The notes below the pieces were generated by a model, which was not told where the DNA came from, searched no databases, and was given only the letters and a program-made list of their open reading frames with translations. A program made the translations under genes and the position numbers. Below, piece by piece: positions 12,145-24,099 of a DNA stretch of 64,000 bases. Each line of letters begins with the position of its first letter. Position 1 is the stretch's first letter. The DNA lies in the NCBI RefSeq assembly GCF_949987515.2, contig NC_082683.1, forward strand, positions 128,612,582 through 128,676,581. The letters run 5' to 3'. This DNA is from Delphinus delphis (Eukaryota > Chordata > Mammalia > Artiodactyla > Delphinidae).

Positions 12145-12880
12145 TCCTTCTAATCTCTTTTTTTTTAATTGATGTATGACTTACATACAATAAAATGCAC
12201 AGATCTTAAGTGTATAGCTCTTAAGCATGACTCTGGTTAAAATTAGAATTATACCAGTCCTTAAGAGAGGCTCCCTCATGCCCCTTTCTGGTCACTATCT
12301 CCTCAAAGGTAATATCTATTTTCTACTCTATCACCATAGATTAATTTTTAACTGTTTCTGAATATTATATTAATCACACAGTATACCCTCTTTTGTGTCT
12401 AGCTTTTTTCATGCAATATTATTTCTGTGAGATTCATCTGTATTGTTGAGGATGGCAGTGGTTCATTCTTTTTCATTTCTTATATGACATTGTATGAATA
12501 TACCACAGTTTGTCCATTCTATGGATGAATATTTGGATGGCTTCCAACTTTTTATCATTGTTAAAGCTACTTTGAACCTTCTTATACATATTTTGCTGCA
12601 CACAAGCACTCGTTTCTATTGGGTATATAGCCAGGAGTGGAACTGTGTCAGGATCACGTTTAGTTCAAAAGATACTGCCAGTTAATTTTCCAAAGTGGCT
12701 TTGCCAATTTACATGGCCACCAACAATGTAAATCTCCATATTCTCACCAACACCTGATATTACTATCCTTTTAATTTAATTCAGTCTGGTGGGAGATACT
12801 GGTATCTCATTATGATATTAATTTGCATTTTCTTGCAGACTGATGATGTTGAACTTTTTCATATGCTTCTCCCATTATTT
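12145..12880 (-). mobile_element. old L1 (L1M-type) 3' region
   Basis: Antisense old L1: 'ttaattgatgtatgacttacatacaataaaatgcac' near the 3' end, then 'gaatataccacagtttgtcc', 'gggtatatagccaggagtgg' and 'gatattaatttgcattttct', which are the antisense ORF2 C-terminal and 3' sequences. Heavily mutated. Confidence 0.75.
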
Positions 12881-12887
12881 CTTAAAT

Positions 12888-13378
12888 AAGTCCAATCAGG
12901 CTTTTCCTTCCATCACTCCAGTGGAACTGCTCTTGTCAAGTAACAAATGGCCTCCATGTTGGTAAATCAGTTCTGAGTTCTTATCTTCTTGACTACCAAA
13001 ACCACACATCCCTTGTTTTCCTCCTCCCTCACTTGCTATTCTTTCTCAGTCTTATTTTGTCAGTTCTTCCTAATCTCCCAGCATTTTAGCATAGAGGTAC
13101 CCTAATCAACTTTATCCCTCCTCTGACCCCAACCTCTTTATCTCCTTTCCTACTTTATTTTTGTTTATATCAATCATGCCCATTTATAATAATATATAAT
13201 ATGCCAAGGTATTTATTGCTTCACCCTTACCATAATAAGGGGTGAAAGCTCCAGGAGGGCAGGACTTTTTGTCTCTTTTGTTCCCTGATATATTCCCTAT
13301 ATCTAGAACAGTCCCTGTCACATAGTAAGAACTCAGTAAATATTTGATCAATAATTGAGTGATTGAGTGAATGAAATA
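12888..13378 (+). mobile_element. L2 LINE fragment, RT region to 3' end
   Basis: The sense RT-domain phrase 'caggcttttccttccatcac ... ggaactgctcttgtcaag' (L2 ORF2 region FRP...TALVK) is followed by the 3' end with 'ctccaggagggcaggac', 'cacatagtaagaactcagtaaatatttg' and a gaatgaaat-type tail. Internal parts are missing. Confidence 0.7.
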
Positions 13379-15410
13379 ATAGTGGGAAAATGGTAAGAAG
13401 CATTAGAAAAATATATTCTCCCAAGAAATATTTAATGAGTGATTATTACAGACATAGGCCTATTTGGACCTACACACTCTCGAATTTATATGACTTGCAT
13501 CACCAGAATTCAAGTTTTAAAGGCAGATGCCTTTGAGTTTACAAGTGGAACACAGATGGCTGGAGAGGAATCAAATCCTTAAAAACATCTGGCTTTGTTT
13601 GTTGTGGCAAGTGTCAAGCTGCCTCAAAGGAAAGCACAAAAACTAACTTTGTAATCAGTTTATACTGCAGTGTAAACTGAGGAAGAGTGTGGTTTGATAG
13701 CATAGCATTATATCATTTTATCCAGTTCTACTGGAAGCTTCCTTGGAACTTAACAGCTGTTGAGTTAGTAGCTAGGGTGTAGCTGGAGCCAGCTACCAAT
13801 CTGGACTAAACTCTAGGTTGTATCATAAAAGTAGTTGGTAAACTGGACTAAATCTCTGTGGCCAAAGCAAACATTCAAACTGAAAATTAGCACAAGGAAA
13901 GGCCAAAGTCAGTGAGTTTGGTAGTTTCTCTTAAAAAAAGCAAAGATCTCTGGACTTTGGCCCAGGGAAGACCAAGGGACTAGAAAATAGGTGAGAGATA
14001 CAGGCCCATGACAAGTCAAGAACTAGGTGGAAGGCACACATAATCATGGCATTTAATATTCATTTTGGCTTCTGGGATCTACAGCATGGATCTCCTAAAG
14101 GTATTTGTGGTATCAGGTGCTGTGTTGGTTGGATGCCACCTACAGAAGTGTATTCCTAAATCCTCACTGGAGACCTAAATCTGAAGACCAATAACAGAAT
14201 AAAGTGATGGGGAAGGCTTTGCTGTCAAAGCTGGAGACTGTTTCCAAGATAGGCAGAGTTTCTTCCTCAGATTCTTGGCTGTTGGGCAAATTTTTCAAAG
14301 GTAGTAGATGTCAGCTGATTGCCCAACCCTTTTCCTCTAAAAGTACAAAAAGACATTTTGGCCAATAAGCCACTACATGAATATTTCTATTCTTAAGTTG
14401 CTGACTGTACTTTGCCTTATATGATGGATATATATGCACTGCCTTTATTCTTCCCTTTAGATTAGAATTATGAGGAGAATAGAAGCTATAGTTTACCCAT
14501 CTCTAAATCTTTCCTCCTACCATTACCTCCACCTAGTCCAGTGCCTTGAACATGGCAGGAAGTCAATAAATACTGTTGATTGAATGGAATTTCCCTCAAA
14601 TGTGTGAGAATTCGTATTACCCTTAGGGCATATTGAAACTCTCTTGCATTTGATTTTTCTCCTATCCACCATCAGCACAACTGAACCAAACTGGTTTGCC
14701 CACACTTCCTGCCTGGGTAACTAGAGGTGAACTTTTGCTGACCTTAAATATTTGTCACCATCTCTTAGGATCCTTCTTAGGATCCTTCCATTCCTCACAA
14801 GATTAATGGAAATAAATAAATGGGTTTATGGATAATTGGAAATACTTGGGTAGTAAACATGGCTGGAGTATGTCCTGTGAACCTCAGATCCCTCTCCACA
14901 ATTTTTTAAAATATTCTGCTTTGAAAGTAAATTGAAAAGAGGTGTTCAGTAATTGTGCACTACATTTTGTTCAAAGGAATCAATTCCTTCCAAAGTCACT
15001 GAGGAGAAAACAACTGTAAACTGACATGCAATGGAGCTGAACTGAAATTCTCATTTCCCTCAGTAATTTCTCAGCTACAAGTCATGGAATATGGTCTCCT
15101 TTCTGCTTATAATCTGTTTTCTTCCTTAAAGACACGTTTCTTTTTAAAGTGATTACATCTGTATTTCATCAGGGATATGTGATAAAAAGGAAGCAGGGAA
15201 GAAGGAGGAGTAGGTAGAAAGGAAGCTTGGAGTATTAAGACAACCCCATAATATAGTAGAATCTCACCTTGTCAGGAAATACTGAAAAAAACTGAAGAAA
15301 CTGATGTGGAATGAGTTTGCCTTACTTTGAGATTATAATAACTAAGGCTTTCTCACACAGGGTATAGAATAAACAGTACCATCTTTGTGAAACTCCAAGG
15401 GTGAACACAG
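13379..15410. other. intergenic, mostly unassigned
   Basis: Only a short L2 3' end is recognisable (about 14530-14590, 'ccagtgccttgaacatggc ... gtcaataaatactgttgatt'). A direct repeat 'taggatccttc' occurs twice at 14767-14790. No gene seen. Confidence 0.45.
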
Positions 15411-16095
15411 TGATGGTTAATTTTATGTGTCAACCTGACTAGGCCACAGTCCCTAGATAGTTGGTGAAACACCAGTCTAGATGTCCCTGTGAAGCTATGT
15501 TTTAGGTTAAGATTAGTATTTAAGTCAGTAGACATTTTTTTTGAAATTTATTTTTTTTTATACAGAAGGTTCTTATTAGTTATCCATTTTATACATATTA
15601 GTGTATACATGTCAATCCCAATCTCCCAATTCATCACACCACCACCACCACCCACGCCACTTTCTCCCCTTAGTGTCTATACGTTTGTTCTCCACATCTG
15701 TGTCTCTATTTCTGCCCTGCAAACCAGTTCATCTGTACCATTTTTCTAGGTTCCACATATATGTGTTAATATACAATATTTGTCTTTCTCTTTCTGACTT
15801 ACTTCACTCTGTATGACAGTGTCGAGATCCATCCACATCTCTACAAATGACCCAATTTCGTTCCTTTTTATGGCTGAGTAATATTCCATTGTATATATGT
15901 ACCACATCTTCTTTATCCATTCATCTGTCTGTTGAAGGGCATTTAGGTTGCTTCCATGACCTGTCTATTGTAAATAGTGCTACAGTGAACATTGGGGTGC
16001 ATGTGTCTTTGAATTATGTTTTTTTCTGGGTATATACCCAGTAGCGGGATTGCTGGGTCATATTATAATTGTATTTTTAGTTTTTTAAGTAACCT

Positions 16096-19081
16096 TCATA
16101 CCGCTCTCCATAGTGGCTGTATCAATTTACATTCCCACCAACAGTGCAAGAGGGTTCCCTTTTCTCCACACCCTTTCCAGCATTTGTTGTTTGTAGATAT
16201 TCTGATGATGCCCATTCTAACTGGTGTAAGGTGATACCTCATTGTAGTTTTGATTTGCATTTCTCTAATAATTAGCGATGTTGAGCAGCTTTTCATGTGC
16301 TTCTTGGACATCTGTATGTCTTCTTTGGAGAAATGTCTATTTAGGTCTTCTGCCCATTTTTGGATTGGGTTGTTTGTTTCTTTAATATTGAGCTGCATGA
16401 GCTGTTTATATATTTTGGAGATTAATCCTTTGTCCACTGATACATTTGCAAATATTTTCTCCCATTCTGAGGGTTGTCTTTTTGTCTTGTTTGTAGTTTC
16501 CTTTGCTTTGCAAAAACTTTTAAGTTTCATTAGGTCCCATTTGTTTATTTTTATTTCCATTACTGTAGTAGGTGAATCAAAAAATACCTTGCTGTGATTT
16601 ATGTCAAAGAGTGTTCTTCTTATGTTTTCAGTGTCTGGTCTTATATTTAGGTCTCTAATCTATTTGCAGTTTATTTTTGTGTATGGTGTTAGGGGGTGTT
16701 CTAATTTCATTCTTTTACATGTAGCTGTCCAGTTTTCCCAGCACCACTTATGGAAGAGACTGTCTTTTATACATTGTATATCCTTGCCTCCTTTGTCATA
16801 GATTAGTTGACCATAGGTGCATGGGTTTATCTCTGGGCTTTCTATCCTGTTCCGTTGATCTATATTTCTGTTTTTGTGCCAGTACCATATTGTCTTGATT
16901 ACTGTACCTTTGTAGTATAGTCTGAATTCAGGGAGTCTGCTTTCTCAGGCTCCGTTTCTTTCCCTCAAGACTGCTTTGGCTATTCGGGGTCTGTTGTTTC
17001 TCCATACAAATTTTAAGATTTTTTGTTCTAGTTCTGTAAAAAACGCCATTGGTAATTTGATAGGGATTGCACTGAATCTGTAGATTGCTTTGGGTAGTAT
17101 AGTCATTTTCACAATATTGATTCTTCCAAGCCAAGAACATGGCATATTTCTCCATCTGTTTGTATCATCTTTAATTTCTTTCATCACTGTCTTACAGTTT
17201 TCTGCATAGAGGTCTTTTGTCTCCCTAGGTAGGTTTATTCCTACGTATTTTATTCATTTTGTTGGAATGGTAAATGGGAGTGTTTCCTTAATTTCTCTTT
17301 CAGATTTTTCATCATTAGTTTATAGGAATGCAAGAGGTTTCTGTGCATTAATTTTGTATCCTGCTACTCTACCGAATTCATTGATTAGCTCTAGTATTTT
17401 TCTGGTAGCATCTTTAGGATTCTCTATGTATAGTATCATGTCATCTGCAAACAGTGACAGTGTCACTTCTTCTTTTCCAAATTGGATTCCTTTTATTTCT
17501 TTTTCTTCTCTGATTGCTGTGCTTAAAACTTGCAAAACTATGTTGAATAACGGTGAGAGTGGGCAACCTCTTCTTGTTCCTGAACTTAGAGGAAAAGTTT
17601 TCAGTTTTTCACCACTGAGAAAGATGTTGGCTGTGGGTTTGTCATATATGGTCTTTATTATGTTGAGGTAGGTTCCCTCTATGCCTACTTTCTGGAGAGT
17701 TTTTATCATAAATGGGTGTTGAATTTTGTTGAAAGCTTTTTCTGCATCTATAGTGATGATCATATGGTTTTATCCTTCAATTTTTTAATATGGTGTATCA
17801 CATTGATTGATTTGCATATATTAAAGAATCCTTGCATTGTTGGGATAAATCCCACTTGATCATGGTGTATGACCCTATCAATGTGTTGTTGGATTCTGTT
17901 TGTTAGAATTTTGCTGATGATTTTTGCATCTATATTCATCAGTGATAAAGGTCTGAAATTTTCTTTTTTTGTAGTATCTTTGTCTGGTTTTGGTATCAGG
18001 GTGAAAGTGGCCTCATAGAATGAGTTTGGGAGTGTTCCTTCCTCTGCAAATTTTTGGAAGAGTTTGAGAAGGATGGGTGTTAGCACTTCTCTAAATGTTT
18101 GACTGAATTCACCTGTGAAGCCATCTGGTCCTGGACTTTTGTTTGTTGGAAGATTTTTAATCACAGTTTCAATTTCATTACTTGTGATTTGTCTATTCAT
18201 ATTTTCTATTTCTTCCTGGTTCAGTCTTGGAAGTTATACCTTTCTAAGAATTTGTCCATTTCTTCCAGGTTGTCCATTTTATTGGCATAGAGTTGCTTGT
18301 AGTAGTCCCTTAGGATGCTTTGTATTTCTGCAGTGTCTGTTGTAACTTCTTTTTCATTCTAATTTTATTGATTTGAGTACTCTCCCTTTTTTTCTTGATG
18401 AGTCTGGCTAATGGTTTATCAATTTTGTTTATCTTGTCAAAGAACCAGCTTTTAGTTTTATTGATCTTTGCTAGTGTTTTCTTTGTTTCTATTTCATTTA
18501 TTTCTGCTGTAATCTTTATGATTTCTTTCCTTCTACTAACTTTGGGTTTTGTTCGTTCTTCTTTCTCTAGTTCCTTTAGGTGTAAGGTTAGATTGTTTAT
18601 TTCAGATTTTTCTTGTTTCTTGAGGTAGGCTTGTATTGCTATAAACGTCCCCCTTAGAACTGCTTTTGCTGCATCCCATAAGTTTTGGATCATTGTGTTT
18701 TCATTGTAATTTGTCTCTAGATATTTTTTGATTTCCTCTTTGATTTCTTCAGTGAGCTCTTTGTTATTTAGTAACGTATTGGTTAGCCTCCATGTGTTTG
18801 TGTTTTTTATGTTTTATCCCCTGCAACTGATTCTAGTAGCATAGCATTGTGGTCAGAAAAGATGCTTGATATGATTTCAATTTTCTTAAATTTACTGAGG
18901 CTTGATTGTGACCCAAGATGTGATCTATCCTGGAGCATGTTCTGTGTGCACTTGAGAAGAAAGTGTAATCTGCTGGTTTTGGATGGAATGTCCTATAAGT
19001 ATCAATTAAATCTATCTGGTCTATTGAGTCATTTAAAGCTTGTGTTTCCTTATTAAATTTCTGTTTGGATGATCTGTCCAT
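16096..19081 (-). pseudogene. L1 ORF2p remnant (endonuclease and reverse transcriptase)
   Basis: Read on the minus strand, the fragments follow L1 ORF2 order. Endonuclease end RIDHILGH is in 19081-18833; the linker is at 18693-18310; RT blocks with [11 protein letters not shown] and LIPKPDKD are at 18200-17760; the catalytic FADD box with GYKINAQK is at 17763-17320; the C-terminal part at 16560-16096. Usual ORF2p is about 1,275 residues; here it is in at least six pieces separated by stops or frameshifts, so no active enzyme is encoded. Confidence 0.88.
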
Positions 19082-19706
19082 TTATGTAAGTGAGGTGTTA
19101 AAGTCTCCTACTATTATTGTGTTACTGTCAATTTCCTCTTTTATTGCTGTTAGCACTTGCCTTATGTATTGTACTCCTATGTTGGGTACGTATATATTTA
19201 TAATTGTTACATCTTCTTGGATTGATCCCTTGATCATTATGTAGTGTCCTTCCTTGTCTCTTGTAACATCCTTTATTTTAAATCTATTTTATCTGATGTG
19301 AGTATTGCTACTCCAGCTTTCTTTTGATTTCTTATTTGCATGGAATATCTTTTTCCATCCCCTCACTTTCAGTCTGTATATGTCCCTAGGTCTAAAGTGA
19401 GTCTCTTGTAGACAGCATATATATGGGTCTTATTTTTGTATCCATTCAGTGAGCCTGTGTCTTTTGGTTGGAGCATTTAATCCATTCATATTTGAGGTAG
19501 TTATCAATATGTATGTTCCTATTACCATTTTCTTAATTGTTATGGGTTTGTTTTTGTAGGTCCTTTTCTTCTGTTGTGTTTCCCACTTAGAGAAGTTCCT
19601 TTAGCACTTGCTGTAGAGCTGGTTTGGTGGTGCTGAATTCTCTTAGCTTTTGCTTGTCTTTAAAGCTTTTGATTTCTCCATCAAATCTGAATGAGATCCT
19701 TGCCTG

Positions 19707-20491
19707 TTAGAGTAATCTTGGTTGTAGGTTCCTCCTTTTCATCACTTTAAAAATATCGTGCCACTCCCTTCTGGCTTGTAGAGTTTCTTCTGAGAAATCA
19801 GCTGTTAACCTTATAGGAGGTCCCTTGTATGTTTTTTGTCGTTTTTCCCTTGCTGCTTTCAATAATTTTTCTTCATCTTTAATTTTTGTCAGTTTGATTA
19901 CTATGTGTCTCGGCTTGTTTCTTCTTGGGTTTATCTTCCCTGGGACTCTCTGCACTTCCTGGACTTGGGTGGCTATTTCCTTTCCCACGTTAGGGAAGTT
20001 TTCGACTATAATCTCTTCAGATATTTTCTCGGGTCCTTTCTCTCTCTCTTCTCCTTCTGGGACCCCTATAATGCGAATGTTGTTATGTTTAATGTTGTCT
20101 CAGAGGTCTCTTAGGCTGTCTTTATTTCTTTTCGTTCTTTTTTCTTTATTCTGTTCTGCAGCAGTGAATTCCACCATTCTCTCTTCCAGGTCACTTACCC
20201 ATTCTTCTGCCTCAGTTATTCTGCTATTGATTCCTTCTAGTGTAGTTTTCACTTCAGTATTGTATTGTTCATCTTTGTTTGTTTGTTCTTTAATTCTTCT
20301 AGGTCTTTGTTAAACATTTCTTGCATCTTCTCAATCTTTGCCTCCATTCTTTTTCCGAGGTCCTGTATCATCTTCACTATCATTATTCTGAATTCTTTTT
20401 CTGGAAGGTTTCCTATCTCCACTTCATTTAGTTGTTTTTCTTGGGTTTTATCTTGTTCCTTCATCTGGTACATAGCCCTCTGCCTTTTCAT
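19707..20491 (-). pseudogene. L1 ORF1p remnant
   Basis: The minus-strand fragment 20491-20249 (ending KDLEELKNKQTK..., coiled coil with PEKEFRIMIVKMIQ) and the fragment 19988-19707 (MGKEIATQVQEVQRVPGKI..., KLLKAAREKRQKTYKG) are the start and the C-terminal part of ORF1p. The middle is frameshifted. It closely parallels the ORF1 remnant at the left edge of the window, suggesting related L1 subfamilies. Confidence 0.82.
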
Positions 20492-20962
20492 CTTGTGTAT
20501 CTTTCTGTGAATGTGGTTTTTGTTCCACAGGCTGCAGGATTGTGGTTCTTCTTGCTTCTGCTGTCTGCCCTCTTGTGGATGAGGCTATCTAAGAGGCTTG
20601 TAATTCAGTAGACTTTGAGTAAAGCAGATTAGCCCCCATAATATGGGTGGGCCTCATCTAATCAGTTGAAGGTCTTAGGAGAAAAAGACTGACCTCTCCT
20701 AAGGAAGAAGGAATTCTGCCTCCAGACTGCCTTTGGACTTGAGCTGCAACACCAACCCTTCTCTGGGTCTCCAACTTGCTGGCCTACCCTATAGAATTGA
20801 GACTCATAGGGTCCTCACAATCACATGAGCCAACTCCATAAAATAAATTTCTCTCTAGATAGATAGGTAGATAGAGAGAGAAAGAGAGAACTGTATAGGT
20901 ATAGATATAGACACACACACATATTTTATTCTGTTTCTTTGGAAAACTGTGACTAATAAAAG

Positions 20963-21595
20963 TACATACCAAAAATGTTAGCACTGGACTTCTTGGAGCC
21001 AACAATACAGGTGTTCAATACAAGTCAAAGACTGAATAAAGTGCAGGTTACTCAGGAGCCATTTCCTTGATTCTGAAAGGAAATGCTTGTCTATTATATA
21101 TTATTTTCTGAAATAATACTTTTCCTGAGGCAGTTTCATTTGGAGTCCTTTCAATTCAGGGAAACAATTCTTTGGATTGCCTTACTGTTAGATCTACATT
21201 GACTAGAATGCAATCTTCAAAAATAGTTATTACACATTAATACCTACTATGTGCCTGACAGTCATGATAACTCTGCAAGAACATATTGTTATACTCATTT
21301 TATAGGTGAAGAAATTGCCCTGGTAAGCCCATTGTCTCAATCAACATTGAAAGGCAAAGAATATCAGTATAATAAACTACTAATTAATCACTTAATCAGT
21401 AAGCATTCATTGGACATGTTATGTGCATTGTATACATACTGTATTGCATTATGAAGGTCTGAGACAGGTCAGCAGAGATATATTTCAGAAAGATTTTCTA
21501 AAAGCTGAAAAGATGTCTTGTCAACTCTCAGTTCTTCCAAAAAAAAATAGTTCATCAGAGCTCCCCCACTCCCTAATCATTCCTGTTAAAGTTCT
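20963..21595. other. intergenic with a short MIR-like patch
   Basis: 'cctactatgtgcctgacag ... attttataggtgaagaaatt' at 21240-21330 looks like the core of a plus-strand MIR. The rest is unassigned. Confidence 0.45.
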
Positions 21596-21597
21596 AA

Positions 21598-22740
21598 TTA
21601 TTTTTCCAGCTCCTGCCTCACCAAAGACCTCCTGTCTCTTATATCCAGCTGCCTAGTTGACATCGCCACTTGACTGCATAACACATTAAATCTCAGAATT
21701 AACTTGTCCTTGGTTTTCTTCCTTCCCTTACACACCAATTCCAGTTGATCAGCCAGTCCTCCAAGGATATCCTGAGTCAGATCACAAGTATCTATTGCTC
21801 CTGGTAGAATCTCGACCCAAGCCACCATCATCATTTACCAGGACTGCCATAAGAGCCTCCTAATTTGTCTTCTTGCTTCTATTCTTTTTCCCTTCCCCTA
21901 GAAGCCAGAATGATCTTTCAAAGTATAAATTAGATCCTGTTACCCCTCTCCCCACTTACAATGCTCTGCGCTTGTAATAAAAATCTAAACTCTTGGACTT
22001 CCCTGGTGGTGCAGTGGTTGGGAGTCCGCCTGCCGATGCAGGGGGCACGGGTTCGTGCCCCGGTCCAGGAGGATCTGCGTGCCGTGGAGCGGCTGGGCCC
22101 ATGGGCCATGGCCGCTGGGCCTGTGCGTCCAGAGCCTGTGCTCCGGGGTAGGAGGGGCCACAGCAGTGAGAGGCCCGCATACCGCAAAAAAAAAAAAAAA
22201 TCTAATCTCTTTCTCATAGCCAATAAGGTTTTGCATAATTTAACCCCTGTCTTCCTTTTGATTATTACCTTTTATCACTCCCCAGCTTGCTCACTGTGCT
22301 TCAACCATGCTGGCTTTGTTTCTATGCCCATATATGCCATTCTCTTTCCTGATTTATTTCCCTCTCCCTACAACACTCTTCGCTATCCATCATCCCATTC
22401 TTTCACCATTCAGTTCCGCCTAAGATGCCAACTCCTCAGATGGACCTCCTCTAACCACTCTAGTGAGAGGAGCCCACCACTACCAAAATATACCTTCCCA
22501 TGTTCTCACCCTCACTCTTTCTCCTCTCTTTCTCCCATTGCTACTTTCCATCTTTTTTTTCTTCCCAGTGCTTAACATAATGTGAAATTATCTTACTAAT
22601 TACTTGTTTACACATTTCTTATCTGTCTGATCCCATTAGAATATAAAGGGTTTTGCTAGTCTTGTTCACAGTTCAGAGAACAGTGCCTAGAGAATGAGTT
22701 ACTCTTTGATGTATTTTGAGTGAATGAATGAAAGCCCTAG
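21598..22740 (+). mobile_element. L2 LINE, 3' part, split by a SINE
   Basis: Sense L2 from the ORF2 end ('tatccagctgcctagttgacatc', 'cccaagccaccatcatc', 'agagcctcctaatttgtc') through the 3'UTR ('gcttgctcactgtgcttcaacc', 'agatgccaactcctcagatgg') to the tail 'ttgagtgaatgaatgaaag'. It is interrupted by the SINE at 21995-22200. The 204-codon open frame at 21961-22575 is a SINE/L2 composite, not a gene. Confidence 0.85.
21995..22200 (+). mobile_element. CHR-type SINE inserted in L2
   Basis: Head ggacttccctggtggtgcag, tail ending in 15 A. Flanks tctaaactctt and tctaatctctt are an imperfect target duplication. Several CpG-decay changes distinguish it from the other copies. Confidence 0.92.
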
Positions 22741-22744
22741 AATT

Positions 22745-23716
22745 TTTCTTCGGAGCATTCATTGCTTCACTTGACAGTGGGGAGTCACTTGTGATGATCT
22801 CTGATCTTAGCCCCCTTATGGTGAATGGGCCCTACTCTCCCATCTAATGTCTCTGATATTTTTACACTCAGTGTCTCCAGTTTGGGCATAGAGTTTCATG
22901 TGACCCACAATTTATCAAGATATTAAACAAATACCAAAGGAACATTTTTAAAAATTTGTGTGGGAAGGGTGTGTGCTTTTTCCTGTTTATAACATTTCCC
23001 CGAAGAAACCAATCCATCTGCTTAGTATGGATGTCTGTCTACTTACAACAGATGCAGCTGGTGTTCTCTTGTAAAATTCATTAGGTGAACAATAATTTTC
23101 CTCCTCCAGGATTTTAAACTCCTGAAAAATCACCTTTCTTTACTTGGGTACCCCAAAGGGGAAAACTGGTGCAATTTACATTAAACAAAGCATAAGATTA
23201 CATTCTGCTAGGAGTTTTCAAACTTCCTCTGCATGAACTGTGAACCAGGAACATACCACAGCACTTTGAGGACGTTTCTGCCTGACAACAAAATATTTCA
23301 CTAATTCAGTTGAAGTTTAGTCTGTCTTGCTATGTTTGGTCTTCACAATGATTATCAAAAAGCATGACTACTTGGGCCAAGCTAATTGATCTGCCTGGAA
23401 GTTGTGTTGTTTCGGGGGTATGGCAAATATATCATTTAATCTTGTACTTGCTTTTATTTTTTTCTTTCCTGAGGTTGTCTAACTCCAGGAACCTGCATTT
23501 TTTTTTTACACCATTGTCTGCATTTTTTTCCCCTTTTTCCTTTTTTTCTTTACTTTTGGAACTGACATGGACTCTCCTTTAAGAAGCTAGAATCTGAACG
23601 AGGCCCTCCTAGAGTGGGAGAATATATAAAATTCAGTCTTGACCAGCCCCTTCCAACAAGGACATTCTATGATTCCATTCTGTGCTCCTACCTGGTGGTA
23701 GAAATTTCCATGTCCC
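22745..23716. other. intergenic, no gene recognised
   Basis: No named repeat; pyrimidine-rich patches at 23490-23580. Nothing exon-like seen. Confidence 0.45.

Positions 23717-23770
<54 letters not shown>
23717..23770. repeat. (GATA)n microsatellite
   Basis: About 13 uninterrupted GATA units directly precede a reverse SINE. Likely length-polymorphic. Confidence 0.97.
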
Positions 23771-23771
<1 letters not shown>

Positions 23772-23799
23772 ACATAGAGATGTATAGAGATATATATAT

Positions 23800-23994
23800 A
23801 TTTTTTTTTCTTTTTTTTGCGGTACACGGGCCTCTCCTGTTGCAGAGCACTGGCTCCGGACGCACAGGCTCAGCGGCCATGGCTCACGGGCCTAGCCGCT
23901 CCACGGCATGTGGGATCTTCCCAGACCGGGGCACGAACCCGTGTCCCCTGCATCGGCAGGCGGTCTCTCAACCACTGCGCCACCAGGGAACCCC
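23800..23994 (-). mobile_element. CHR-type SINE
   Basis: Reverse orientation: poly-T (interrupted by one c), 'ggtacacgggcctctcctgttgc', 'cagcggccatggctcacggg', and head 'ccaccagggaaccccg'. It abuts the GATA tract and an AT-rich stretch, so the target duplication is obscured. Confidence 0.92.
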
Positions 23995-24099
23995 GAAATA
24001 GATATATTTGAGTTAATCATACTCTTCAGAATGCACATTATTGTCATAGGTCCATGCTAGTCTCTGCTTAATTTCTTTCATTCTTTCCTCCGTTTCCCA

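Larger units (their letters stand above)
15534..20600 (-). mobile_element. 5.1-kb L1 LINE inserted in the LTR
   Basis: A minus-strand L1 with poly-T/3'UTR at 15534-15840, decayed ORF2 at about 16.1-19.1 kb and ORF1 at about 19.7-20.5 kb. It is 5'-truncated just upstream of ORF1. Flanks taagtcagtagac (15521-15533) and taattcagtagac (20601-20613) are a 13-bp target duplication with one mismatch; the surrounding LTR then reads through. Many stops and frameshifts make it inactive. Confidence 0.9.
15411..20962 (+). mobile_element. solo LTR (ERVL/MaLR-type) split by an L1
   Basis: The LTR begins tgatggttaattttatgtg at 15411, breaks at about 15533, and resumes at 20601 ('cagtagactttgagtaaagc') to end near 'ctgtgactaataaaa' at 20962. 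A polyadenylation-like aataaa lies near its end, around 20840, and a GATA-rich stretch at 20856-20900. It is a non-coding endogenous-retrovirus remnant with no internal viral gene. I cannot assign the subfamily; the LTR class rests on the TG start, the poly(A) signal and general resemblance. Confidence 0.65.

Noticed and set aside
17267..17671. 134-codon plus-strand frame, and similar ones at 43088-43672 (194 codons) and 19825-20313 (162 codons)
   Set aside because: They are antisense to L1 ORF2 or ORF1, whose sense frames on the minus strand are the real former coding sequences.
15411..20962. Possible intact endogenous retrovirus
   Set aside because: Only an LTR is present; the sequence between the halves is an L1, with no gag, pol or env of viral type.
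21961..22575. 204-codon open frame, one of the longest on the plus strand
   Set aside because: It runs through L2, a complete SINE and L2 again, so it is a repeat composite and not a gene.
23717..23770. Regular short repeats that might suggest a CRISPR-like array
   Set aside because: It is a simple GATA microsatellite without spacers, in a mammalian genome.
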